DNA from: JBDNFP01 sp041689775
GTDB lineage: Bacteria; Bacteroidota; Bacteroidia; Cytophagales; Spirosomataceae
Length of the DNA: 14,575 nucleotides
Direction: 5' to 3'
Assembly: GCA_041689775.1 (NCBI GenBank)
Contig: JBDNFP010000465.1
Coordinates: 1 to 14,575 of the forward strand
The stretch's first letter is position 1; the number at the start of each line of letters is the position of its first letter. The translations under genes were made by a program, and so were the position numbers. The notes under the pieces are model-generated. The model did no database searches. It saw only the letters and a program-made list of their open reading frames with translations, and was not told the DNA's origin. Positions 1 to 8,585 of this stretch are shown in pieces.

Positions 1-87
1 AGTAGTTACGTTCAATCATTTTCTAGCTACTATTTGGGTTTGGAAATGAAACTTGCATATCCCAACCAGGACGTACCCATATTATGA
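1..87 (+). CDS. 3' end of an unidentified protein gene, cut by the window start
   Basis: Frame 1 is open from the first base for 28 codons and ends at TGA (85-87), which overlaps the ATG of the trehalose gene as ATGA (84-87). The other two forward frames contain stops here (TAG at 3-5, TGA at 47-49). The visible tail ends ...LGLEMKLAYPNQDVPIL, and its alternating hydrophobic/polar pattern would fit a closing beta strand. Too little is visible to name a family. The ATGA overlap is the main reason to call it a gene: it is a common arrangement for translationally coupled operon genes. The open frame alone is short enough to arise by chance. Confidence 0.42.
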   Translation, partial: SSYVQSFSSYYLGLEMKLAYPNQDVPIL

Positions 88-2309
88 AAAATTTACCTTC
101 AAGAAAAAAAGGAAGGCTTATTATTGTAGCCTACCGTCTTCCTTTTAAGATTATCCGAGACGATGTAGATCAGGTTTCCCTATTCCAAAATTCCGGTGGA
201 CTTGTCTCAGCAGTACTCTCACTCGCTCAGGGTCAAGAAAACGCCAGCTTCGAATTTGAAGATAAAATACAATGGGTGGGCTATACCGACAACAGTAAGG
301 AAGAGCTCGAAGGAGTACCGCTTGAAAATGAAAATTTCAAAGCACATCCGGTGTTTATTTCTCCGGAACTGAACGATAAGTATTACGAGGGCTTTTGTAA
401 TGACCTGGTATGGCCATTGTTTCACTACTTCCCTACACTCGCCAAATTTGACAACAGTTCTTTTGAGGCCTACCAGGAGGCCAATATGCTTTTCTATGAT
501 GCGTTAGTAAACGTAATCCAACCCGACGACGTTATTTGGATTCATGACTACCAACTCATGTTGCTACCGGATCTAATCCGACAAAAATTCCCGAATAACA
601 AAATTGGTTTCTTCTTTCACATCCCATTTCCTTCGTACGAAATATTTAGATTACTACCTACCATTTGGCGTGAGGCTATTATTGATGGTATCATGGGAGC
701 AGACGTAGTAGGTTTCCATACGAATGACTACGTAGAATACTTCCTAAAAGCAGTTCGAATGGTAGTCGGTCTGGGTAATAAGATGCACTACGTCAATCTT
801 AATAATAGAATTGTGAAAGTGGATGCTTTCCCGATCAGCATTGATTACAAAAAATTTAACGATGCGTATGAGGATCCATTGGTTGTCAAATCCAGAGCAG
901 AAACGAGATCTACCCTCAAGGAAAAAATTATTTTCTCCGTCGATCGACTTGACTACTCCAAAGGATTATTGAATCGACTGAAAGGCTACGAAAGATTCTT
1001 AGAAGTCTACGAAGATTGGCATACCAAGGTTTCCTTTGTCATGGTGGTGGTCCCATCCCGTGACCAAATAGAGCAATATCAGCAAATGAAGTCTGAAATT
1101 GACCAAACAGTTGGGCGCATTAATGCGAAATATGGTAAAATAAACTGGCAGCCAATCATATACCAATATCGCTCAATGCAATTCGAAGAACTGGTTGGAA
1201 TGTACTCTGCCGGTGACGTAGCACTGATTACTCCCGTCAGAGACGGAATGAATCTGGTCTGTAAGGAGTACGTCGCCAGTCGAAAAGACCAACAGGGAGT
1301 ATTAGTGCTTAGCGAGATGGCTGGTGCCGCCGCTGAGCTCGGAGAAGCCCTGATTATAAATCCAACTGATTATCAAGAGATCGCCGATGCTATACTAAAA
1401 GGCTTGGAGATGTCGCCGGAAGAACAAGGCAAACGAATGAAGGCAATGCAAAAACGCCTTAGTGAGTATGATGTATTTGCCTGGACTAATGACTTTTTTA
1501 CCCAAATGATTATGATAGAACAAGAACACGAAAGACTCAGCCACGTTTATTTAACGCCCGAAGATATTACCGATATAAGTGCTAATTACGGCAAAGCCAA
1601 AAAGCGTATTTTCTTTTTTGACTATGATGGTACGCTTGTTCCCATTGTCAGAGATCCTTCGGAAGCAATTATAACCAAGGAGGTCAAAGATCTGGTTGCA
1701 GACCTGGCCAAAACGGATACCGTGGTCATTATAAGTGGGCGGGACCGTAAGTTCCTTGAAGGGGTCCTGGGTGACTTACCCGTACATCTCGTAGCCGAGC
1801 ATGGTGCGCTTATCAGAACCAAGGGCCATACCGAGTGGGTTCTGAATCCTGCCTACAAAGAGGATTGGAAAGATAGTATAAGGGCTATTCTTGATTTGTA
1901 CGTAAAAAGATGCCCCGGTGCTTTTGTGGAAGAGAAAGAAACATCGCTGGCCTGGCACTTCCGGACGGCCGACGATCAGGAGTATGCTTTACGCAGAGCT
2001 CAGGAATTAGCATGGCAGCTAAAAAGTTTCATTGAGCCAGAATTGAATCTCCAAATTATCGAGGGAAACATGGTGATCGAGGTAAAGAAAACAGCCTTTA
2101 ATAAAGGTACTTCGGCCAACGGATTTCTTGAACAAGGTGACTATGATTTCATTTTGGCCATGGGCGATGACACGACCGACGAAGATATGTTTTCTGCATT
2201 ACCTACTTCAGCCTATACAATTAAGGTTGGCGACGCACTTTCTGTCGCAAAAAAACATATCAAAAACCAATACGCTGTTTTTGAACTGCTTAACTCATTG
2301 AAATCCTGA
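84..2309 (+). CDS. otsAB: Bifunctional trehalose-6-phosphate synthase / trehalose-phosphatase (OtsA-OtsB fusion)
   Basis: This fused enzyme makes trehalose in the cytoplasm. The N-terminal half joins glucose from a nucleotide sugar to glucose-6-phosphate, and the C-terminal half removes the phosphate. Residues about 10-485 form a GT20 (OtsA) domain: GGLVSAV (38-44), WIHDYQLMLLP (152-162), FFHIPFPS (177-184), VDRLDYSKGL (286-295, holding the Arg and Lys that contact donor phosphates), VRDGMNLV (385-392) and SEMAGAA (410-416). Residues about 505-741 form a HAD-type phosphatase: DYDGT (513-517) with the nucleophile Asp513 and acid/base Asp515, IISGR (549-553) and GDDTTDED (694-701), so both active sites look intact. 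The length of 741 residues is normal for such fusions. The start overlaps the preceding stop as ATGA. The next gene begins 8 bases downstream, so it is probably co-transcribed with the amidase-like and channel genes. Trehalose is a compatible solute, so a role in osmotic or desiccation stress is likely. Confidence 0.97.
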   Translation: MKNLPSRKKGRLIIVAYRLPFKIIRDDVDQVSLFQNSGGLVSAVLSLAQGQENASFEFEDKIQWVGYTDNSKEELEGVPLENENFKAHPVFISPELNDKYYEGFCNDLVWPLFHYFPTLAKFDNSSFEAYQEANMLFYDALVNVIQPDDVIWIHDYQLMLLPDLIRQKFPNNKIGFFFHIPFPSYEIFRLLPTIWREAIIDGIMGADVVGFHTNDYVEYFLKAVRMVVGLGNKMHYVNLNNRIVKVDAFPISIDYKKFNDAYEDPLVVKSRAETRSTLKEKIIFSVDRLDYSKGLLNRLKGYERFLEVYEDWHTKVSFVMVVVPSRDQIEQYQQMKSEIDQTVGRINAKYGKINWQPIIYQYRSMQFEELVGMYSAGDVALITPVRDGMNLVCKEYVASRKDQQGVLVLSEMAGAAAELGEALIINPTDYQEIADAILKGLEMSPEEQGKRMKAMQKRLSEYDVFAWTNDFFTQMIMIEQEHERLSHVYLTPEDITDISANYGKAKKRIFFFDYDGTLVPIVRDPSEAIITKEVKDLVADLAKTDTVVIISGRDRKFLEGVLGDLPVHLVAEHGALIRTKGHTEWVLNPAYKEDWKDSIRAILDLYVKRCPGAFVEEKETSLAWHFRTADDQEYALRRAQELAWQLKSFIEPELNLQIIEGNMVIEVKKTAFNKGTSANGFLEQGDYDFILAMGDDTTDEDMFSALPTSAYTIKVGDALSVAKKHIKNQYAVFELLNSLKS

Positions 2310-2317
2310 GTAAAAAT

Positions 2318-3145
2318 ATGGTACGTATCAGTGGAATAATTCTATTGTTGAGTTATTTTTCAGTCAGTTTTTTTTCTCAGCAAGTCGATCCTGAGAAAGT
2401 TTATCAAAAGAAAATGAGCAAAATAAGTTCGGGGACACTCCCCGAACTTATCGTTCGTTTTGCCCAAAGCTTTCAGGGAACTCCCTATGTTGCAAATACC
2501 CTCGAAGCCAATGAAGTGGAAGCATTAGTCTGTCGATTTGATGCATTGGACTGCACAACTCTAGTAGATGTTTCTCTCGCAATGGCAATCGCCAAGCAAA
2601 AAGGAATGAATTACAACCAATTTCTGGATCGAATGATAAACCTACGCTATCCCGGTGGGGTCATCGATGGATATCCGTCCAGGCTCCATTATTTCGTTTC
2701 ATGGAAAAACGAACATCAAAAAAATGGATTAATCAAGGATATCACCGAGCAACTAGGGGGGGGGGCCTACCAAAAGAAAATTTATTTCATGAGTGCACAT
2801 GCTACTCTTTACAAGGGTATCAACTCCCCAGCAGTGCTAGAAAAAATAAAGACTAACGAAGCACTGATCAATCAGGGAAGCTATTATTACCTACCCAAGG
2901 AAAAGGTACCTGCCATTGAGTCCAAGCTTCAGGATGGTGACATCATTGGCATAACCTCTACCATCGAAGGCCTTGATTGTAATCACCAGGGTATCATCAA
3001 AAAAATAAACAACCGAGCCTACCTCGTGCATGCCTCCACTAGTTTTCATAAAGTGATTACCAGTACCGAACCACTCAGCAAATACCTTAATTCTGTAAAA
3101 AAACATACCGGAATTATCGTCATGAGGCTACCTACTACTCTCTAA
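2318..3145 (+). CDS. Secreted DUF1460 (N-acetylmuramoyl-L-alanine amidase-like) protein
   Basis: This 275-residue protein belongs to the DUF1460 / PF07313 family, cysteine enzymes with an NlpC/P60-like fold that are thought to act on peptidoglycan. Residues 1-20 form a hydrophobic signal peptide (GIILLLSYFSVSFFS), so the protein should be exported to the periplasm. The family hallmark DALDCTTLVDVSLAMA (75-90) carries the presumed nucleophile Cys79. The motif LDCNHQGII (219-227) supplies His223 as the likely base, with a further conserved-looking HAS at 238-240. FVSWKNEH (126-133) and FMSAHATLY (157-165) are also typical of the family. It lies 8 bases after the trehalose enzyme gene, and its stop codon directly abuts the ATG of the MscS gene, which indicates translational coupling. 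A run of ten G falls in codons 147-150; the frame as given is intact and matches the family on both sides. The exact substrate cannot be read from the sequence. Confidence 0.9.
   Translation: MVRISGIILLLSYFSVSFFSQQVDPEKVYQKKMSKISSGTLPELIVRFAQSFQGTPYVANTLEANEVEALVCRFDALDCTTLVDVSLAMAIAKQKGMNYNQFLDRMINLRYPGGVIDGYPSRLHYFVSWKNEHQKNGLIKDITEQLGGGAYQKKIYFMSAHATLYKGINSPAVLEKIKTNEALINQGSYYYLPKEKVPAIESKLQDGDIIGITSTIEGLDCNHQGIIKKINNRAYLVHASTSFHKVITSTEPLSKYLNSVKKHTGIIVMRLPTTL
2756..2765 (+). repeat. G10 homopolymer tract inside the DUF1460 gene
   Basis: Ten consecutive G bases encode Gly147-Gly149 and the first base of Ala150. With ten G the frame runs on to the full-length protein. Nine G would bring TGA eight codons later, and eleven G would bring TAA about 30 codons later. 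Either change removes the His223 half of the enzyme. Long G tracts inside genes are prone to slipped-strand mispairing, and also to sequencing error. Confidence 0.9.
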
Positions 3146-4210
3146 ATGAACATTTTAATGGAAATACAAAACTGGAAAATATTACTTTCAGCCACGCTAA
3201 TAGGCATTTTTACTGCTTGGGGATTAATAAAAATTTTATCAATTCTATCAAGGAAACCTGATCGTACCATATTGATTAAGATCCGGGAAAGTATAACGCA
3301 AGTGCTCTATTTTTTCTTCCCGTCCCTACTCATAACCATTGGACTTGGAGCATTAGGTGATGAGTCGGGAGCAAAAACCTCTATTTTATTCATTGCTAGT
3401 AAAATAATGCTTGTGGGCCTTAGTACTTGGCTGGCCATTAGGGTCGTGATCATTTTTGAGAAACTCTTTCTCGGTCAGCTTGACCTTAAAAAGATAAATA
3501 ATAACCAAGAAAGGAAGCTTTTTACTAAAATTAAATTCATCAAGCGCCTGGTGATCATTTTTATTCTGATTCTCTCCGGGTCATTACTACTACTTAGCTT
3601 TGAAGCAGGCCGAAAGTTTGGATTAGGTATTTTAACTTCTGCGGGTATCGTGAGTGTTATCGTTGGTTTTGCGGCCCAAAAGTCAATTGCCAACTTGTTA
3701 GCAGGTATCCAAATTGCCTTTACCCAACCCATCAAGATTGAAGATGTTGTAATTGTGGAAGGAGAATGGGGCCGAATTGAAGAAATTAATCTTACCTACG
3801 TAGTGGTAGTCATCTGGGATTTAAGGCGAATGGTATTGCCAATTACCTATTTTGTTGAAAAACCCTTTCAGAACTGGACACGAAACGAATCTAATATCAT
3901 TGGAAGCGCTTTATTCTTTCTTGATTACAAAACTCCCGTAGCTGAGCTAAGAGCTTTTTTAATGAAAATATTGGCGGATAACCCCTTGTGGGATGGCGAA
4001 ACGGCTGCTTTCCAAGTAACGGATACCAAGGACCAGTACATAGTACTTCGAGCCATCATGTCGGCTAGAAACGCATCTGATGCCTTCGATCTCCGCTGTG
4101 AGGTCCGAGAACAAATGATTGAACACATAAGAATCAATCACCCCAGCTCGTTACCTGTATTTCCGGTACAGGCGAGTAGTAATTCTATCTACGGAGATCA
4201 AAACTCCTAG
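3146..4210 (+). CDS. MscS-family mechanosensitive ion channel
   Basis: This 354-residue inner-membrane channel belongs to the small-conductance mechanosensitive family, which opens on membrane tension and lets solutes leave during hypo-osmotic shock. Hydrophobic helices lie at about 11-34, 52-70, 80-108 and 133-152. They are followed by the pore-lining helix at about 158-193, which reads GLGILTSAGIVSVIVGFAAQ and then KSIANLLAGIQIAFTQPI. The cytoplasmic beta domain follows: IKIEDVVIVEGEWGRIEEINLTYVVV (196-221) and VLPITYFVEKPFQNWTR (230-246) are classic family blocks. The four leading helices make it longer than E. coli MscS, so I do not give the mscS symbol. The start chosen is the ATG directly after the upstream TAA (TAAATG); Met5 at 3158 is the alternative. 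It is the last gene of the operon with the trehalose enzyme and the amidase-like protein. Confidence 0.95.
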   Translation: MNILMEIQNWKILLSATLIGIFTAWGLIKILSILSRKPDRTILIKIRESITQVLYFFFPSLLITIGLGALGDESGAKTSILFIASKIMLVGLSTWLAIRVVIIFEKLFLGQLDLKKINNNQERKLFTKIKFIKRLVIIFILILSGSLLLLSFEAGRKFGLGILTSAGIVSVIVGFAAQKSIANLLAGIQIAFTQPIKIEDVVIVEGEWGRIEEINLTYVVVVIWDLRRMVLPITYFVEKPFQNWTRNESNIIGSALFFLDYKTPVAELRAFLMKILADNPLWDGETAAFQVTDTKDQYIVLRAIMSARNASDAFDLRCEVREQMIEHIRINHPSSLPVFPVQASSNSIYGDQNS

Positions 4211-4310
4211 AATACTAATAATCTCAACATCAAAAGATTGTATTATCAGTTCTGTTTATTCGGAGTTTGATGATATGGATATGCACCTAACCTAGTAGGA
4301 TATAAAGTAC

Positions 4311-4343
4311 AAAAAAGCCATCCGAGACTTCGAATGGCTTTCT
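4311..4343. terminator. Two-way intrinsic terminator between the MscS operon and the broken dinB gene
   Basis: AAAGCCAT (4314-4321) pairs with ATGGCTTT (4334-4341). The stem continues, after a C/A mismatch, with CGA/TCG and a four-base loop. An A6 run (4311-4316) on the left gives a T6 tail when read on the minus strand; the + strand tail is weaker (TTTCT). It lies about 100 bases after the MscS stop and 130 bases beyond the minus-strand DinB stop, so it suits both convergent units. Confidence 0.75.
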
Positions 4344-4470
4344 GACATATATCCACACCATTAAAAGCACAACCCTAGCAGGTTGAACTTTATCTTAAAT
4401 ATTTTTAGCTATATCCATCATCGAAAGCGAATAGTAGACATATTATATTTCATAACTACTAATAATTATC

Positions 4471-5016
4471 TTATCGTTCATCAAAAGTACCACTATCATT
4501 GAAATCTTCCAAATCTTCGTCCTCAAAAGTTTTGGCAGAAAGCCCTTTTTTTATCAAACCTATCTGTCCCGCATGGTAAAGATCATGATGCATTAGGCTG
4601 TGAAGCAGGATATAATAAGAAGAATCCCTGCCCGGAATAATATCTTCTAAAAAAACATCATTTTCTTTTTTTTCTAATTCACTGATTAACTCTTCCTGTG
4701 AAAGGCTTAGTTCTATCTGTAAAGTTCCCCATTTTAGTTCATCTACAATAGAAAACACTTTCCAGTTTTTCTCTTTGGTCTTTATATCAAAATTAACATC
4801 TCCCTGAAGCTTCCTAACCGCAAAAATTCGCCAAGTTGTTACGTGAAAAACTATTTCCGCAATGGTATGACAGTCGGATGTAATCGTTTATCCGCCATTT
4901 TGGGTGTAACGCCCCTTAACACTTCTACAAGAAGAGGGGCCGTGCCACGCTTGCTCGCTTTCATAGGTATCATTAAAAAGATCAATTACCCTTAATAGCT
5001 CCTCCTTTGTTTGCAT
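4471..5016 (-). pseudogene. DinB-family (DinB-like four-helix, putative metal-dependent) protein gene, broken by two frameshifts
   Basis: Reading the minus strand from ATG at 5016 gives MQTKEELLRVIDLFNDTYES and then EQAWHGP, a typical DinB-like N terminus. A one-base gain near the C4 run (4936-4939) moves the reading to another frame, which encodes LLVEVLRGVTPKMADKRLHP. A one-base loss near 4869-4872 returns it to the first frame, HTIAEIVFHVTTWRIFAVRK, which runs to TAA at 4471-4473. Without the compensation, TAA at 4888-4890 ends the protein after 42 codons. The restored product would be about 181 residues, normal for the family. Its presumed metal-binding histidines are present in VFHVTTW and in HHDLYHAGQI near the C terminus. 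DinB-like proteins of this type are often thiol-dependent or metal-dependent enzymes of unknown substrate. The 3' part, from a GTG at 4758, is intact over 95 codons. Two compensating indels with good surrounding sequence could be a real recent decay or a sequence error. Confidence 0.82.
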
Positions 5017-5261
5017 TTTAAACGAATGCCTTTGTTTCTGTTCTATAAAAAAACCAAAATATGGGCTTGTTTTGTTTCATCGAAGTCAAATAACACCCAA
5101 AATCTACTTCAATTGGGCTAGTATAAATTGACTGTTTCCATCAAGCAGACTTTACGAGTAGGATTATCAACTCCCCTACCCCGTATGATGAAAAACGATT
5201 ATCCTGAAACCAATCCATTTTTTTTACCTAAATTTCAGTCCTGAACCTTAATTTTAACTTT

Positions 5262-8200
5262 ATGCAACATTGGTACCAATCCAGAAGAAAGTATTTCTTC
5301 TTTCCTTTTTTATTACTGCTTTTCGGGGCACTCGCCTTACCGGGCCTCGCTCAAAAGAAAACAAATAAAGTCCCGGTAATCATTTCCAGCCCTTCTCCCC
5401 AATACGACAACTCACTGCTCAAAGGCATGCAATGGAGAAGTATTGGCCCCTTTCGGGGAGGACGATCTGTCGCAGTTAGTGGCGTTATCGGGCAACCATA
5501 CACCTATTATTTTGGTGCGGTGGGTGGTGGAGTATGGAAAACGATCGACGGTGGAAACAACTGGTTCCCCATTTCTGATTCCACCTTTAAGGCTAGTTCT
5601 ATTGGCGCTATTGCGGTAGCTCCCTCTAACCCCAATATTATTTATGCCGGTACGGGTGAAACCGATATTCGAGGAAACATTTCGATTGGTGATGGAATGT
5701 ACAAATCTGACGATGCTGGGACTACCTGGAAACATATTGGAATTAAAAAAGCAAATGCAATTGGTGCGATTCAGGTACATCCTACAAATCCTGATTTTGT
5801 GTACGTTGCGGCCATGGGGAATATTTTTGGTCCCAATCCTGAAAGGGGTGTTTTTCGCTCAAAGGACGGAGGCAGTACTTGGAAGCAGGTTTTGGCTAAA
5901 AATGACAGTACGGGGGCAGTCGACCTGAAAATTGACCCAAATAACCCCAACGTTATTTATGCGACCATGTGGCAGGCTTACCGTAACCACTATTCTATGA
6001 GCAGCGGCGGACCCGGCAGCGGAATTTATAAATCTGTGGATGGCGGAGATACCTGGAAATTAATTTCAATGAATCCAGGACTCCCCAAAGGATTACTAGG
6101 TAAAATTGGAATCACTATTTCGCCGGTAAATTCCAACCGACTATACGCCATGATCGAAAACAAGGAGAATGGAGGATTGTATAGCTCCGGCGATGCTGGA
6201 GCTACCTGGCAATTGGTGAATGGCGCAGCATTCTTGAAGCAAAGACCCTGGTACTATATGAACTTGGCCGCCGATCCAAAAAATGAAAATGGGATCATTG
6301 TTTTAAATGTAAATGCCTGGAAGTCGTTTGACGGAGGTAAGACATTTTCAGAAATAAATGTACACCACGGCGATACCCACGATATCTGGATCAACCCGGA
6401 TAATTCTGACAATTTTATTATTGGTGACGATGGCGGTGGAGAAGTCACTTTCAATGGTGGCTTAAATTTTACCGAACTGGATATCCCGACCGCTCAGTTT
6501 TATCACGTGCATACCGATAACGAGTTTCCATACAACGTGTACGGAGCCCAACAGGATAATAGCACGGTTAGAATTGCCAGCCGGACAAGCGGATCCTCAA
6601 TTACGGATAAGGATTGGTACCCGGTGGCGGGAGGAGAGTCAGGCTATGTGGTAGAAGATCCTCGTAATCCGGATGTAACAATTGGTGGAAGCTACGATGG
6701 TTTTCTGAGTATGGAAAATCAGAAAACAGGAGAGAGTAAACTGATCAATGTTTACCCGGAATTTTATATGGGCCACGGGTCAGATACCCGGGAATATCGT
6801 TTTCAATGGACATTTCCAATCTTATTCTCGCCCCACGATCCGCAAACGCTTTACGTTACGAGCCAATATGTGCATAAATCGACTGATTACGGTCAAAGTT
6901 GGGAGAAATTAAGCCCCGACCTGACCCGTCATGATGCTGCAACGATGGGAGCAAGTGGCGGCCCAATCAGTAAAGATAACACGGGGGTAGAAACCTACGC
7001 CACCATTTTTGCTTTTGAAGAGTCTACCCACGAAAAAGGAGTATTCTACGCTGGCTCTGACGATGGGTTACTACATATCAGCAAGGATAACGGCAAGACT
7101 TGGGACAATATAACCCCACCAACATCGCTCCTACCCGATTTTGCGATGATGAGCATCGTAGAGGTTTCACCGCACGATCCCGCTACAGTTTACGTCGCGG
7201 CCACCCGGTTCAAGCTAAACGATTTGAAGCCCTATCTATTAAAGTCAACAGATTACGGAAAAACCTGGAGGTTGATTACCAAGGGTATCCCAGCTGACCA
7301 GTTTACACGGGTCATTAGGGAGGACCCTACCAAGAAAGGATTGCTGTATGCTGGCACTGAGCAAGGTATCTTTACCTCTTTCAACGGTGGAGATTCCTGG
7401 CAATCACTTCAATTAAACCTACCCATTACGCCCATTCATGACCTGGTAATACAAGGAAGAGAACATGACATCGTAGTAGCTACCCACGGACGGTCTTTTT
7501 GGATTTTAGACGACATAACGCATCTCTACCAATTAAACGACCAAATCGCAAAATCGGAAGCTCACCTTTTCTCGCCTAGCCATAGCTACCGCATGAATGG
7601 CAGAAACGCCAAGGAAGAAGTTCCAACCGCTGGCGAAAACGCCCCGAATGGAGTGGTATTGCGTTACTATTTTAAGGACGCCCCCAAGGAAGAGCTAAAA
7701 ATGCATTTCCTCACGACGCAGGGAGATACCGTTATTTCTTATTCCAGTAAGAAAGACAAAAAGGGTGAGCCTTTGAAAATCGCCAAGGACTTTTATACCG
7801 ACGAATCATCTACCCGTCCGGGGAATTTATCGACCCAAGCCGGTACAAATATGTTTGTTTGGGATATGCGGTACCCGGATGCTACCCAAGTAGAGGGAAC
7901 GAATATTATGTGGTCAGGTTCGGTAGTTGGACCAAAGGCAGTACCGGGTACGTACCAGGTCCACCTATATAATGGGAACCAATTGGTCGGAAACGAAAAG
8001 TTCGAGATAGTGAAGGATCCTCGTATTTCTACCACCGATGCTGAATTCAAGGAACAATTCGACCTATTGATGAAAATCAACGATAAGCTTTCAGAAACCC
8101 ACAAGGGAATCAATAAGATAAGAAGTATCCGGAAGCAGGTAGCAGATTACATGTCATCAGTGAAAGATTCTTCAACCACCAAGCGTCTCAAAGACCTTTC

Positions 8201-8498
8201 GAAACCCATGCTTGATGAGTTTGAAAAAATCGAAAACTCGCTGATGCAACCCAAATCGAAGGCGATGCAAGACGCGTTGAATTTTCCAATTCAATTAAAT
8301 GACAAACTAGCCGGAGTAAAGACTGTGGTTATGTCAGGAGATGCAAAGCCAACCAAGTCGTCATACGATGCCTACAATGATATTTCTAAAAGAATTGATG
8401 TTCATTTGAACAAGCTCAATGAAATAGTTAACAGGGACGTACCAGCCTTTAATCAGGCCGCGCGTCAGTCGGAAATGAAGGTAATTCTGGTAAACTAA
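5262..8498 (+). CDS. Secreted Asp-box / VPS10-sortilin-like beta-propeller protein ('glycosyl hydrolase' family of Bacteroidota)
   Basis: A 1078-residue exported protein. Residues 1-30 form a signal peptide (basic QSRRK, then FFFPFLLLLFGALALPGLA), with probable cleavage after Ala30. The block GMQWRSIGPFRGGRSVAVSG (55-74) begins the propeller. About ten Asp boxes of the pattern S/T-x-D-x-G-x-T-W follow, for example TIDGGNNW (94-101), SDDAGTTW (149-156), SKDGGSTW (200-207), SVDGGDTW (258-265), SGDAGATW (309-316), SFDGGKTF (355-362), STDYGQSW (540-547), SKDNGKTW (607-614), STDYGKTW (662-669) and SFNGGDSW (706-713). They indicate one or two sialidase/VPS10-like propellers. After about residue 790 there is a beta-sandwich-like stretch and then a helical tail (about 970-1060). 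Databases often label such proteins glycosyl hydrolases, but activity is unproven and I see no diagnostic catalytic motif. No T9SS C-terminal sorting signal is evident. It is a single gene, closed by the hairpin just downstream. Confidence 0.9.
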   Translation: MQHWYQSRRKYFFFPFLLLLFGALALPGLAQKKTNKVPVIISSPSPQYDNSLLKGMQWRSIGPFRGGRSVAVSGVIGQPYTYYFGAVGGGVWKTIDGGNNWFPISDSTFKASSIGAIAVAPSNPNIIYAGTGETDIRGNISIGDGMYKSDDAGTTWKHIGIKKANAIGAIQVHPTNPDFVYVAAMGNIFGPNPERGVFRSKDGGSTWKQVLAKNDSTGAVDLKIDPNNPNVIYATMWQAYRNHYSMSSGGPGSGIYKSVDGGDTWKLISMNPGLPKGLLGKIGITISPVNSNRLYAMIENKENGGLYSSGDAGATWQLVNGAAFLKQRPWYYMNLAADPKNENGIIVLNVNAWKSFDGGKTFSEINVHHGDTHDIWINPDNSDNFIIGDDGGGEVTFNGGLNFTELDIPTAQFYHVHTDNEFPYNVYGAQQDNSTVRIASRTSGSSITDKDWYPVAGGESGYVVEDPRNPDVTIGGSYDGFLSMENQKTGESKLINVYPEFYMGHGSDTREYRFQWTFPILFSPHDPQTLYVTSQYVHKSTDYGQSWEKLSPDLTRHDAATMGASGGPISKDNTGVETYATIFAFEESTHEKGVFYAGSDDGLLHISKDNGKTWDNITPPTSLLPDFAMMSIVEVSPHDPATVYVAATRFKLNDLKPYLLKSTDYGKTWRLITKGIPADQFTRVIREDPTKKGLLYAGTEQGIFTSFNGGDSWQSLQLNLPITPIHDLVIQGREHDIVVATHGRSFWILDDITHLYQLNDQIAKSEAHLFSPSHSYRMNGRNAKEEVPTAGENAPNGVVLRYYFKDAPKEELKMHFLTTQGDTVISYSSKKDKKGEPLKIAKDFYTDESSTRPGNLSTQAGTNMFVWDMRYPDATQVEGTNIMWSGSVVGPKAVPGTYQVHLYNGNQLVGNEKFEIVKDPRISTTDAEFKEQFDLLMKINDKLSETHKGINKIRSIRKQVADYMSSVKDSSTTKRLKDLSKPMLDEFEKIENSLMQPKSKAMQDALNFPIQLNDKLAGVKTVVMSGDAKPTKSSYDAYNDISKRIDVHLNKLNEIVNRDVPAFNQAARQSEMKVILVN

Positions 8499-8504
8499 TA
8501 GTAC

Positions 8505-8539
8505 TTCGGCCACCCTCTTGAAGTGGGTGGTCGAACTTT
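8505..8539 (+). terminator. Intrinsic terminator after the beta-propeller gene
   Basis: An 11-base-pair stem joins 8505-8515 (TTCGGCCACCC) to 8525-8535 (GGGTGGTCGAA), with one G-T pair and a nine-base loop. A short T run (8537-8540) follows at once. It begins seven bases after the stop codon. Confidence 0.85.
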
Positions 8540-8554
8540 TGCAATACGTAGCAT

Positions 8555-8585
8555 TTTGTAGCCTTGGGGCAGTATTGTATCTTTG
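8555..8585 (+). promoter_or_regulatory. Bacteroidota-type promoter of the DUF6580 gene
   Basis: TTTG (8555-8558), a 19-base spacer and TATCTTTG (8578-8585) match the known Bacteroidota consensus of a TTTG -33 box and a TAnnTTTG -7 box exactly. It sits between the upstream terminator and the ATG at 8619, so transcription would start near 8592 and leave a leader of about 27 bases. Confidence 0.85.

Noticed and set aside
5255..5262. TAACTTTA, resembling a -7 promoter box, immediately before the start codon of the beta-propeller gene
   Set aside because: It would place the transcription start after the ATG, yet the signal peptide begins at that ATG; there is no good -33 box 19 bases upstream and the last base deviates from consensus.
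5412..5780. Open frame of 122 codons on the minus strand within the beta-propeller gene
   Set aside because: It lies wholly inside a well-supported gene, has no recognisable domain and has low-complexity composition expected of an antisense shadow.
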